From a bacterium (GTDB taxonomy: Bacteria > Babelota > Babeliae > Babelales > Vermiphilaceae), in NCBI GenBank assembly GCA_021818945.1, contig JAKASV010000006.1, positions 1-54,561 of the forward strand: 54,561 nucleotides of DNA, written 5' to 3'. The notes beneath the pieces were generated by a model. It was given only the letters and a program-made list of their open reading frames with translations, made no database searches and was not told the origin of the DNA. Shown piece by piece: positions 15,495-23,637 of this stretch (positions are counted from its first letter, which is position 1; every line of letters begins with the position of its first letter). A program made the translations under genes and the position numbers.

Positions 15495-16477
15495 GACCGG
15501 TTCTTTTTTAGAAGCTTTTGGCTTGAAATGTCAACGAGGTGCCCCTTTATGGCCCCTGAAATATGCCATGCTTGGTAGTTAATCTCTTTGCTGTAGATCG
15601 TCTGGGGTTGAGGGGTTATCGTTAGCTTGTCTAGACCAATTTCGATATCCATCTCATGAGATAATCTGATAATCTCTATGTTGTTAATACGGATGATCTC
15701 CATTAACTTCGCATAGGCTCGCCGTTGTCCCGCTGACATTTTCCCCCTCCATAGTGGCATATAGATTTTTTGAACCATGCATGTTGTACATAATGCCCTT
15801 AATGCCTCAAATGTGAGTTGACTTGGTTGTAAAACAATAAGATGTGAAATAGTTGTTTGTCCTGTTAATGTCACTATTGTAGGAATAAGAGTAAATTCTA
15901 CCCACGAAGCTGATGAGATGTTGGCTCCTAGGAGTCCAGGGTCGATTACTATGGTCTGGTTATTGACATACAATATGTTGATATGTCCGCGATTGCAAGT
16001 GATTGTTGTTATAGGCACTGGCTTGCAGGTGTATTTTAGATAGGTTCCAAACATAACTGAAAGTCCTAGGAGACATCCAATGCTTGCAAAGGGGGTGCGG
16101 GTTTTTTTGCAACAAAAAATGAAAGCAGTTGATAGCGGGAGTGCAAAAAGTATCCATAAAGGAGGTTTTGCAAAACCCATAAGCCAGCATTGTGTCCCAA
16201 GACCTAGAAAGTAATGAAAAGCGTGACTAGTTTTTGTGAGCCCATACACGAAAAATTGATGGGGAATATGTAAAATTTGGCAGAAAAAAATCAAAGAGGA
16301 TAAAAAGAGAAAAGCTGTCAACAAGGGATGAAACAGTATATTCCCAATGGGTGAAGCTACCGAGATGGGTAGCCCCCAATAGGCCAAGATAGGCCCACTT
16401 ATAAGAGTTAAATACAACTGCAACTGAATACTGCGTACAAGCCAATGTGCTGCACGATTTAATTTAGAATAATCCAT
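15365..16477 (-). CDS. Reduced ComEC/Rec2-like membrane protein
   Basis: The 370-residue product starts with at least five hydrophobic segments (about 20-150), including PISVASPIGNILFHPLLTAFLFL, which matches the end of the ComEC competence-channel domain. Residues about 165-290 resemble the ComEC metallo-beta-lactamase-like domain (ILYVNNQTIVIDPG, ISHLIVLQPSQ). The N-terminal half of ComEC is absent, and the HxHxDH metal site expected after the SHL segment is replaced by LQPSQLTFEAL, so hydrolase activity is unlikely. The last 40 or so residues lie antisense to the neighbouring gene and look arbitrary. It may be a relict or a repurposed fragment of DNA-uptake machinery. Confidence 0.6.
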   Translation of the reverse strand: MDYSKLNRAAHWLVRSIQLQLYLTLISGPILAYWGLPISVASPIGNILFHPLLTAFLFLSSLIFFCQILHIPHQFFVYGLTKTSHAFHYFLGLGTQCWLMGFAKPPLWILFALPLSTAFIFCCKKTRTPFASIGCLLGLSVMFGTYLKYTCKPVPITTITCNRGHINILYVNNQTIVIDPGLLGANISSASWVEFTLIPTIVTLTGQTTISHLIVLQPSQLTFEALRALCTTCMVQKIYMPLWRGKMSAGQRRAYAKLMEIIRINNIEIIRLSHEMDIEIGLDKLTITPQPQTIYSKEINYQAWHISGAIKGHLVDISSQKLLKKNRSQKIRAGDNPSSPALCQNLAVKRLISPVTNRTSTAIDRTFEAC

Positions 16478-16545
16478 GCAACTACTATACAGAAAAATAG
16501 TTTTTTGTCAGTCAATCATGGATAAATGGAGCTAGTTTATAAAAA

Positions 16546-16584
16546 AATAGAAATCGGAGCTTTTTTAAGGCTCCGATTTCTATT
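16546..16584 (-). terminator. Rho-independent terminator of the RRM gene
   Basis: A perfect 15-bp stem (16546-16560 with 16570-16584, core AGAAATCGGAGC) has a 9-nt loop. On the minus strand it is followed by a run of T (plus-strand A7). It sits 24 nt after the stop of the RNA-binding protein gene and also separates it from the ComEC-like gene downstream. Confidence 0.9.
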
Positions 16585-16607
16585 GACTTTAATCAAATAA
16601 TATTCGA

Positions 16608-16910
16608 TTAAAAGCGTCTGCCGCCTCTGTCGCCACCACGAGGTGAGAAAGAACGGGCAGGACGTTCAGCACGGGGTTCGGCCTTGGTGACGCGTAATGC
16701 ACGGCCATCAAGTTCTGTGCCATTCAAGCCTTCAATTGCTTGATCAGCTTCTGCGTCATTTGACATTTCAATGAAAGCAAATCCACGGGATTTACCAGTC
16801 ATTTTGTCCATAATGATGCGGGAGCTTACAACGCTGCCGAACTGTTCAAATAATTGCTTGAGGCTTTCTTCTGTTGTGCCAAAAGCAAGATTTCCTACGT
16901 AAATATTCAT
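16608..16910 (-). CDS. RRM-domain RNA-binding protein
   Basis: The 100-residue protein is a single RNA recognition motif with a short Arg/Gly tail, like the glycine-rich RNA-binding proteins of cyanobacteria and other bacteria. RNP2 is IYVGNL (3-8) and RNP1 is KSRGFAFIEM (about 40-49), both with the aromatic residues that stack on RNA. The tail RPARSFSPRGGDRGGRRF is basic. ATG 16910 is chosen because the RRM starts there and AGGG precedes it; the upstream part of the open frame has no domain. It is monocistronic, with its own terminator. It probably binds single-stranded RNA and may act in cold or stress adaptation, as relatives do. Confidence 0.95.
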   Translation of the reverse strand: MNIYVGNLAFGTTEESLKQLFEQFGSVVSSRIIMDKMTGKSRGFAFIEMSNDAEADQAIEGLNGTELDGRALRVTKAEPRAERPARSFSPRGGDRGGRRF

Positions 16911-17222
16911 AGGGTACCCTAAAAAAAAATTATAAAGATATACATACAAGCGAGACAAGCATGCCAGATTTTTTGCTGGGACTTTGGTACTCACTGCCTT
17001 TATTGTACACTCAAAAATGCTTATTGTCAATTTTTCAATCAGATTAATTTCATTTTTTGTTTGAGCTTTATAGATCGTCACATAGCTTTATACTGGTACA
17101 AAGCTTTAGTTTTGGCAGTAAGATCATGTGTAATATTGATAATTGCGTTAGGTATGTCCGATGTGTTATCGTGTAAACGGTGGATTGTTAGAGTGCCTTT
17201 AATGGTAAAAAGGAGCATAGAT
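16911..17222. other. Intergenic region between RRM gene and small basic gene
   Basis: About 310 bases carry the leader of the RRM gene on the minus strand. On plus, an open frame extends upstream of the small basic protein to TTG 17061, encoding a hydrophobic stretch (KALVLAVRSCVILIIALG). That stretch could be a membrane segment of a longer product, but no ribosome-binding site supports the upstream starts. Confidence 0.3.
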
Positions 17223-17408
17223 TTGAAGATAAAAAAACGTCTAGATCAGTGGTGGGATAAAAGTCGTGAATCTCGCAGGCGCATGAGAGGATATTGGAAG
17301 AATGTGATGGCCTCAACTCAGGAAAAACTTTCTCGTGGAGCTTCAGTCATAGTTCGCCTTATTCCTTTTGCGCGCAAGGAAAATTGGCGTCGTAAAGATA
17401 AACGTTAG
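17223..17408 (+). CDS. Small basic protein, TTG start
   Basis: A 61-residue, very basic product (KIKKRLDQWWDKSRESRRRMRGYWKN, ending FARKENWRRKDKR) follows an AAAAGGAG ribosome-binding site 8 nt upstream of a TTG codon. The charge and size suggest nucleic-acid or membrane binding, but no family was recognised. An in-frame ATG at 17202 or 17151, or a TTG at 17061 adding a hydrophobic segment, are alternative starts. The transketolase gene begins about 130 nt downstream on the same strand. Confidence 0.45.
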   Translation: MKIKKRLDQWWDKSRESRRRMRGYWKNVMASTQEKLSRGASVIVRLIPFARKENWRRKDKR

Positions 17409-17540
17409 GGTCTGTTTTAGCCCATAACAATAAAACTTAGATTATCCTGGGATAGATTTCACTTGGGTAATAGTGTTGCTTTGTCATAAGCAAGAATGGC
17501 TCAATATCTTAAGGATATGGAGAATGATTAAAGGAGTGTA

Positions 17541-19403
17541 ATGAACCAGCTGAAACTATTTTTAGAATATAAAGCTTATAAATTAAGACTTGAGTCTCTT
17601 GTCATGACAGCTAAAGCCGGGTCAGGGCATCCGACATCATGTCTCTCAGCTGCTGATCTTGTGGCAGCCATTTTTTTTTATGCTATGCAGTTTGAGCCGC
17701 GAAATTTTAATAATCCAGATAATGATCGTTTTATTTTGTCTAAAGGTCATGCTGCTCCATTGCTCTACGCCGCATGGAAAGAACTAGGCCTTTTAACAGA
17801 AAATGAGCTCTATACCTATAGGCAGTTCGGCTCAACGCTTGAAGGTCATCCGACTCGACGATTTGCATTTGCAGAAGTCGCAACCGGATCTTTGGGCATG
17901 GGTCTTTCTATTGGTGCAGGTATAGCACTTAGTGCCCTTGCCGATAAACGCGAGTTCAATACCTATGTTTTACTCGGTGATAGTGAGTTGACTGAAGGGT
18001 CAATATGGGAAGCTGCTGAACTAGCCTCGTATAATAAACTCCATAATCTCATAGCAATTGCCGACTGTAATAGATTAGGTCAAACAGGTGAAACGATTCA
18101 TGGTTATCACATGGAGCGATACAGTGCAAAATTTGAGGCTTTTGGGTGGCATACGATTATTATTGATGGCCATGATATGACTCAGATAATGGGGGCGCTT
18201 GATAAGGCCCGTCATGAAAAGCATCCTACCATCATTTTGGCAAAAACTATTAAAGGATATGGCATATCCGAGGTAGAAAACAAGAATGGCTATCATGGCA
18301 AAGCCTTCGTGCAAACCGATATGGATTCTATCTTAAAGGAGCTTGATCAACGATTTGCTCATGCTGCTTCTTATAAATCAGATTTTGAATGGAAGCCTCA
18401 CATTCCTAAAAAAGCTATTGAGGATTCTCAATCATGTGTTGGAGTATCAGTTGATGAGCCAGTTTATAAGATGGCACAAATGGTTGCAACGCGTAAAGCA
18501 TATGGACAGGCTCTTGCTGCTATCGGTAAATCGTGTAAACAGGTTGTTAGTCTGGATGCTGAAGTTAAGAATTCTACCTATGCTCAGCTTTTTGAAGAAG
18601 TTTATCCAGATAGATTCTTTCAATGCTTTATTGCTGAACAAAACATGGTAGGTATGGGGATTGGTTTCGAGTCGCGTGGCAAAATTCCTTTTATTTCAAC
18701 CTTTGCTGCCTTTTTTTCTCGAGCATATGATCAGCTGCGTATGGCGGCTATAGGGACCGCTCCTTTGCGTTGTTGTGGGTCACATGCAGGTGTTTCTATT
18801 GGTCAAGATGGGCCTTCGCAGATGGGGCTTGAAGATATTGCCCTTATGAGTGCATTGCCAAATTCCGTAGTCCTGTATCCAGGAGATGCAGTGAGTACCT
18901 ATCACTTGGTACAACAAATGCTTGAATATAATCAGGGGATCAGTTATTTAAGAACAACGCGCCCTGAGACACCAGTGATCTATAATAACACCGAAGAATT
19001 TCACATAGGAGGTTGTAAGGTCCTGCGCTCTACAGATCATGATAAAGTGTGTATTGTCGCAGCTGGAATTACATTATTTCAAGCGCTTAAAGCAGCAGAT
19101 CAGTTGATATCTGAAGGGTTAGCAGTTTCAGTGATCGATCTTTATAGTATTAAACCGCTCGACAGAGAAACTTTGTTGAAAGTAGCGCATTCATCAGGAA
19201 ATAAGGTAGTTACCGTTGAAGATCATTATCTGCAGGGTGGTATAGGAGAGCAGATCTGCTATGCATTGCGTAACGAAAACATTAAAATTTCATGCTTAGC
19301 GGTCACTGAGTTGCCTCGCTCAGGAAAACCTGAAGAACTTCTTGCATGGGCGGGAATAGACTCAGCCTCAATTATAAAGACTGTTAAGAATTTAGCAAAA
19401 TAA
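17541..19403 (+). CDS. tkt: Transketolase (short, eukaryote-like form)
   Basis: Transfers two-carbon ketol units between sugar phosphates in the non-oxidative pentose phosphate pathway, using thiamine diphosphate. At 620 residues it has the length of the animal/short bacterial type. Motifs are SGHPTSCLSAAD and SKGHAAPLLYA at the N-terminus, the ThDP/Mg motif GDSELTEGSIWEAAELASYN followed by DCNRLGQTG, the pyrimidine domain with IAEQNMVGMGIGF, and the C-terminal domain ending with VEDHYLQGGIGEQI. NRLGQ-[ST] is characteristic of this subgroup. AAAGGAGTGTA precedes the ATG. It would use ribulose-5-phosphate products made downstream of gnd. No transaldolase is seen in the window. Confidence 0.96.
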   Translation: MNQLKLFLEYKAYKLRLESLVMTAKAGSGHPTSCLSAADLVAAIFFYAMQFEPRNFNNPDNDRFILSKGHAAPLLYAAWKELGLLTENELYTYRQFGSTLEGHPTRRFAFAEVATGSLGMGLSIGAGIALSALADKREFNTYVLLGDSELTEGSIWEAAELASYNKLHNLIAIADCNRLGQTGETIHGYHMERYSAKFEAFGWHTIIIDGHDMTQIMGALDKARHEKHPTIILAKTIKGYGISEVENKNGYHGKAFVQTDMDSILKELDQRFAHAASYKSDFEWKPHIPKKAIEDSQSCVGVSVDEPVYKMAQMVATRKAYGQALAAIGKSCKQVVSLDAEVKNSTYAQLFEEVYPDRFFQCFIAEQNMVGMGIGFESRGKIPFISTFAAFFSRAYDQLRMAAIGTAPLRCCGSHAGVSIGQDGPSQMGLEDIALMSALPNSVVLYPGDAVSTYHLVQQMLEYNQGISYLRTTRPETPVIYNNTEEFHIGGCKVLRSTDHDKVCIVAAGITLFQALKAADQLISEGLAVSVIDLYSIKPLDRETLLKVAHSSGNKVVTVEDHYLQGGIGEQICYALRNENIKISCLAVTELPRSGKPEELLAWAGIDSASIIKTVKNLAK

Positions 19404-19413
19404 GTTTAGAAGC

Positions 19414-19524
19414 CTAACCATGAGCGATAACAAACTGTGCAACGTCTAGACGCATGTGCATAGAGTTATTAAACCATGGGGCTAACGTGGCAATATCAAA
19501 TGCTTCTGGATCAAATGCACTTGC
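19414..19524 (-). pseudogene. Possible C-terminal coding remnant
   Basis: On the minus strand a 36-codon stretch with protein-like composition ends in TAG: ASAFDPEAFDIATLAPWF then NNSMHMRLDVAQFVIAHG. It is closed upstream by an in-frame TGA and has no start codon. It may be the tail of a lost gene between tkt and the hydrolase pair. The source family is unrecognised, and chance is possible. Confidence 0.25.
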
Positions 19525-19596
19525 TCATAAACCTGAAATATGGATGAACAGTTATTGAGCTTATTTGAAGATCTAGCAATAGTGATGCCTTAAGTC

Positions 19597-20568
19597 TTAG
19601 AGGTAAGAACTAGGTATTGGTAACTCAATATGTTCATGAGGCCCACCTGTGCGATAGCACTTTGCTTGTGGAGGGCGTCTGCCATTTGTGTACACAGAAA
19701 GCATAAATCGCGTATTTTCTGATAGCAGTGCCTGTTGAGGGAGTTTGTCCATCCACTCATGTAGCTGATCAATTATGGCAGGCAATATGGTGAGCATTGG
19801 TCTATCATCGAATTGTAAATGTTGACATGCCGTACCATTAATTTTTGTCTTTATTTGCATAAGATTCTGACTTGGATTGAATCGTTGGCCTGAAAATAAT
19901 GAGTGCGTGCAGCTATCATGGTATATCCCTTGAGGATCTATAATTTGAGCTATATCTATAGTTGAATAAAGACTAAAAACTCGTTTAAATAAGGGCGATC
20001 TTACATAGTCTTTATTTTTGTCTTGTACGGGTGTTGCCAGCAATATGAGTTCATCAATTTCAATCATGTTATTGGTAACTGCGGCTAAGTTGAGTGCTAC
20101 ATTTCCTCCATGGCTATGGGCTATAATGCGTACCCTTGGCTTTATGCCATGAGACATCTTATAGGTATTTAGAAGTTTTAGAAGCTCAGTATGTAACGTT
20201 ATTGCCTCCTGCTGACGCACACCAAAATCCATAGTTCCAGGCCAACTGAAAATATAAAAGTTATCTAAAGGGAATTTGATTGAATCAGCTTTAACTAAGA
20301 TGTTAGCAGTTTCTGCAAGTTTATTATGGGGGTCGAAAAGAGTGAGGCTTTTAAGCCCTAGGTTATAGGTATTGTTACCAAAAGGGCGTGCGCCATGTAT
20401 CCAGACTGAAATAGTTGGGACTTGTTGATTGGTGTATTTTGAGGCACTTATCACTTGATGGTTAGTAAAATAAAGCTTCCGTCTAAAAAAATTCTTTTGA
20501 TGAGAACATCCTGGCAAAAGGATGCATAAGACCATTGATACTATTAATGGCAGAAATTGTTGTTTCAT
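19597..20568 (-). CDS. Lipoprotein with alpha/beta-hydrolase fold (copy 2 of a tandem pair)
   Basis: The lipobox LLPGC puts the acylated Cys at residue 21, so the mature protein is probably membrane-anchored. SVWIHGARPFG resembles the oxyanion segment of alpha/beta hydrolases, and RIIAHSHGGNVALNLA is the nucleophile elbow with Ser152; DELILLATPVQ follows as the next core strand. This suggests a lipase- or esterase-like enzyme, substrate unknown. It is a clear paralogue of the gene just upstream, matching it along the whole length (HSHGGNVALNLA, DELILLA, DIAQIIDPQGIY versus DLLQIVDPQGLY). The ATG overlaps the upstream stop as ATGA; an ATG 6 bases earlier is possible. Confidence 0.8.
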   Translation of the reverse strand: MKQQFLPLIVSMVLCILLPGCSHQKNFFRRKLYFTNHQVISASKYTNQQVPTISVWIHGARPFGNNTYNLGLKSLTLFDPHNKLAETANILVKADSIKFPLDNFYIFSWPGTMDFGVRQQEAITLHTELLKLLNTYKMSHGIKPRVRIIAHSHGGNVALNLAAVTNNMIEIDELILLATPVQDKNKDYVRSPLFKRVFSLYSTIDIAQIIDPQGIYHDSCTHSLFSGQRFNPSQNLMQIKTKINGTACQHLQFDDRPMLTILPAIIDQLHEWMDKLPQQALLSENTRFMLSVYTNGRRPPQAKCYRTGGPHEHIELPIPSSYL

Positions 20569-21503
20569 AGGCATTTTTTATGGCGATGTTTTTTAGTCTG
20601 TTGTGTATAAATTGCAAGAATATGCTGATCATGCTCATCGAAAGCCTGGCAATTACAGGCAAGTTTGTCATGAAATGTGCGCATGTGTTGAATTATCTGT
20701 GGGAGCATTGAAATGAGCCTGATGCGAATAAAATCTGAGTGGAATAAAGCATGTCCATTTAGCTTTAATTTGACTTGGGTAATGTTGTCTTGTACGGGGA
20801 ACCGTCTTTGTGAAAACAACGGACGATCGCCATCATGGGGATATAAGCCTTGCGGGTCGACAATCTGAAGCAAATCTAAAGAAGAATAGATGACAAATAC
20901 TTCTTTAAAGAGAGAATCTTTAATGTATGGGGCTGTTTCTTCCTGAACGGGACACGCTAGTAAAATGAGTTCATCAATATTTAGAGGACAGTCATCTTTT
21001 ATTTTTGCCAAATTGAGGGCAACATTGCCACCGTGGCTATGGGTAATGAGGCGTATTTTTGGTTTTTTATGATGATCTAGTTCATATGCTTTTATTACCT
21101 GCTTGAGTTGAGTATAAAGATTTTTGGCAGCCTCTACGCGCTCTTGAAAGCCCAATGCTCCGGACCAACCAAACAGAAACATATAACCGCTTCCGTATTG
21201 TACAGGGTCAGCGGATGATAAGGTATCAGCAATAGTTCTTAAATGGTATTGCCCATCAAATGAAGAGGCTTTAATCAGACCATTTGGTGTATGAAATATC
21301 CGAGGTAATATTGCACGGGGGGTGAGTTTTGTTCCGTGAATCCATACAGTGATATATTCGCAGGGCTCATTCATTGCAGGTTTATTACAAAGATTGCTCG
21401 CTATTGGTATTTTTATATATAATTTCTCACGAATTAATTTGGTTCTTTTGCATCCAGCAAAAAATAAAATCGATAGCAAAGCTATCAGATAACGATTGCG
21501 CAT
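20565..21503 (-). CDS. Lipoprotein with alpha/beta-hydrolase fold (copy 1 of a tandem pair)
   Basis: The signal peptide ends in lipobox FFAGC (Cys18). The protein has ITVWIHGTKLTPRA near residue 51, the nucleophile elbow RLITHSHGGNVALNLA with Ser156, and DELILLACPVQE. The elbow is HSHGG preceded by Thr or Ala instead of the usual Gly, as in the sister protein. At 312 residues it is similar in size to its neighbour. The two genes overlap by four bases and must be cotranslated. Because both are exported lipoproteins, they may act on envelope lipids or on molecules taken from outside. The fold is well supported; the activity is inferred. Confidence 0.8.
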   Translation of the reverse strand: MRNRYLIALLSILFFAGCKRTKLIREKLYIKIPIASNLCNKPAMNEPCEYITVWIHGTKLTPRAILPRIFHTPNGLIKASSFDGQYHLRTIADTLSSADPVQYGSGYMFLFGWSGALGFQERVEAAKNLYTQLKQVIKAYELDHHKKPKIRLITHSHGGNVALNLAKIKDDCPLNIDELILLACPVQEETAPYIKDSLFKEVFVIYSSLDLLQIVDPQGLYPHDGDRPLFSQRRFPVQDNITQVKLKLNGHALFHSDFIRIRLISMLPQIIQHMRTFHDKLACNCQAFDEHDQHILAIYTQQTKKHRHKKCL

Positions 21504-21643
21504 CTAAACCCCCTAATTACTAAAAAATTCATTTTTACTAGTATATACTATTTTGATTCTCGACAAAAAAGGTGGTAGATTGAAACCTTTTGTGATATTC
21601 GTAAAATAAGAAAAGATGGTTGATTTATTTAAAAAGGAAAGAT

Positions 21644-22417
21644 ATGAACAAAAAATCTTTTCTATTTGTAGCAAATTGGAAGATGGTATTAACGGCTCAA
21701 CAGTCAATGAACTATTGCCAAGAGCATATTTCTGACATGACTAAACTTTCAGAAGCTACAGGCAACAGTATTGTATTGTGTCCATCTTTCCCCATGATTG
21801 GTGCGGTCAATTATTTAACTATAGATACCCCCATTACTCTTGGAGCACAAAGCTGTAGTTCATTTGCTCCCGGGGCATACACAGGAGAAGTTTCGGCAAT
21901 TTCATTGGCCGAATTTGGATGTAAATACTGCATTGTAGGTCATAGCGAGCGGCGACACTATTGTCATGAAACAGATGAGGACATTGCCCGCAAAGTAAGA
22001 CATTGTTTGCTTGCAGGTATGGCTCCTATTTTGTGCATCGGTGAAGTTGAAGATGAAGCGATTGTGATCAAAACAGCTTCCATACTTGATGAGCAGTTAA
22101 GCTTGCTGAGCGACTATGTAATTGATTTGGGGATTAATGAGACTAGAACTATATGGATTGCCTATGAGCCAGTATGGGCTATTGGTACGGGTAGGTTGCC
22201 GGATTCGCATTATTTGCATGAGATTTATGATATGCTAGAACCAATAGTCTCAAAAAGGGTTCCGCAGGGCTTTACCATTCGCTATTTATATGGCGGCAGT
22301 CTTACTGAAGAAAATATTGAATCTATAACCAATATTGGAACTATCGATGGATTTTTGGTTGGGGGTTCAAGTTTAGATTTTCAAAAATTCAAGAATATGA
22401 TATCTTTATGTGTATGA
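21644..22417 (+). CDS. tpiA: Triosephosphate isomerase
   Basis: Interconverts dihydroxyacetone phosphate and glyceraldehyde 3-phosphate. The 257-residue TIM barrel has ANWKM with Asn11 and Lys13, the electrophile His100 in VGHSERR, the catalytic base Glu175 in AYEPVWAIGTG and the phosphate loop YGGSLTEENI (usually YGGSV). The ATG at 21644 is chosen because AAAAAGGAAAG lies before it and the family starts here. It leads an operon-like series with secG, mlaE and mlaF, all with short gaps. The tpiA-secG neighbourhood is common in bacteria. Confidence 0.97.
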   Translation: MNKKSFLFVANWKMVLTAQQSMNYCQEHISDMTKLSEATGNSIVLCPSFPMIGAVNYLTIDTPITLGAQSCSSFAPGAYTGEVSAISLAEFGCKYCIVGHSERRHYCHETDEDIARKVRHCLLAGMAPILCIGEVEDEAIVIKTASILDEQLSLLSDYVIDLGINETRTIWIAYEPVWAIGTGRLPDSHYLHEIYDMLEPIVSKRVPQGFTIRYLYGGSLTEENIESITNIGTIDGFLVGGSSLDFQKFKNMISLCV

Positions 22418-22454
22418 AACTATATTTGTTGTGCCTAAAATACGGAGTAGAATT

Positions 22455-22832
22455 ATGTTAATAGGCTTATTAACCACATTATTAGTCATCGATGGATTAT
22501 TTCTTGTCTTATTTGTTTTGATTCAAAAAGGTAAGGGCAATATGGGACTTGGAGCCCTTGGTGGGGGCGCCCAAACGTTATTTGGCGGTTCAGGAGGCCA
22601 AGATCTATTCCAGAAGATTACCTGGGTACTGGGGGGTATTTTTATGGCTGGTTCTTTAGGTTTGTCGATCTTAAAGTCTAGGGGAACAGAACTCGGTGAC
22701 TATATGTCTAAACCTGCCCGGCCAGTCATACCTATGTCCCGCATGGCCCAAAAAGCTCCACAAAGCCAACCAGCACAACAAGAAGCTCCTGCGAGCAAAG
22801 CTCAAACAGGAGATGCTAAACAGGCCAAATAA
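22455..22832 (+). CDS. secG: Protein translocase subunit SecG
   Basis: SecG is the small partner of the SecYE channel in the inner membrane. This 125-residue copy has the first helix LIGLLTTLLVIDGLFLVLFVLIQ, the conserved cytosolic loop KGKGNMGLGALGGGAQTLFGG and a second helix WVLGGIFMAGSLGLSIL. An Ala/Gln/Pro-rich tail (about 40 residues) makes it longer than the minimal form, as in several proteobacteria. GGAG precedes ATG 22455; the open frame upstream overlaps the tpiA stop and is not needed. Confidence 0.93.
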   Translation: MLIGLLTTLLVIDGLFLVLFVLIQKGKGNMGLGALGGGAQTLFGGSGGQDLFQKITWVLGGIFMAGSLGLSILKSRGTELGDYMSKPARPVIPMSRMAQKAPQSQPAQQEAPASKAQTGDAKQAK

Positions 22833-22835
22833 GTC

Positions 22836-23624
22836 ATGTCGCATATGATTATAAGGCTTATTCAGTCTATTGGTTCATATGCGATAGATATGTGCGCAGG
22901 CCTTGGTAAATTTTCACTTTTTATAATCGAAACTGTGCGGGTTGTTTGTACGACAAGACCTAAATATACACAAATAATAGATCAAATGTATCGTATAGGA
23001 GTCCAGTCATTTAGTATAACAGCACTCACGGGCTCATTTGCAGGCATGGTCTTTGCATTACAAAGTTATGTAGGTTTTTCACGGTTTGGTGGCGAGCAAT
23101 TTATTGGACTTGTTGTAGCCTTAGGTATTATTAGGGAATTGGGGCCTGTCATGACCGGCCTGATGGTTACCGGGCGTGCTGGTTCTGCAATTGCTGCTGA
23201 GATTGCCACCATGCATGTAACCGAGCAGATAGATGCTTTGCGTACATTGCGCATAAACGTGTTTCAGTACCTTATTATTCCACGAATCCTTGCAGGTACT
23301 ATAATATTTCCATTTTTGACCTTGTTTGCCATGATCTGTGGAATTGTAGGTGGTTACCTTATCTGTGTTCATGTTCTTTCTTTGAGTGCTGAGGATTATG
23401 TAAACAGTATTACAACATATGTTGAACTGTCAGATATTATCGGTGGGCTTATCAAAGCAACTGCTTTTGGATTTATTTTGACTCTGAATGGTACCTATAA
23501 AGGATATACAACGGGCGGAGGTGCGCGAGGTGTCGGTATCGCTACTACCCAAAGCGTGGTTTCTAGTTCTGTGATGATTCTTATTTCTAACTATTTTTTG
23601 ACTAAACTTCTAGAACGGCTATAA
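22836..23624 (+). CDS. mlaE: MlaE-type lipid ABC transporter permease
   Basis: This 262-residue membrane protein belongs to the MlaE/YrbE permease family, which works with MlaF and an MCE protein to move phospholipids between the two membranes. Family marks are SFAGMVFALQSYVGFSRFG, the conserved ELGPVMTGLMVTGRAGSAIAAE loop and MHVTEQIDALRTLRIN, followed by three or more hydrophobic segments and the GGARGVGIATTQSVV motif near the end. The start is 3 nt after the secG stop. The ATPase gene follows after 13 nt. No MCE (MlaD) gene lies next to it in this window. Confidence 0.95.
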   Translation: MSHMIIRLIQSIGSYAIDMCAGLGKFSLFIIETVRVVCTTRPKYTQIIDQMYRIGVQSFSITALTGSFAGMVFALQSYVGFSRFGGEQFIGLVVALGIIRELGPVMTGLMVTGRAGSAIAAEIATMHVTEQIDALRTLRINVFQYLIIPRILAGTIIFPFLTLFAMICGIVGGYLICVHVLSLSAEDYVNSITTYVELSDIIGGLIKATAFGFILTLNGTYKGYTTGGGARGVGIATTQSVVSSSVMILISNYFLTKLLERL

Positions 23625-23637
23625 ACAAGGATACTTT

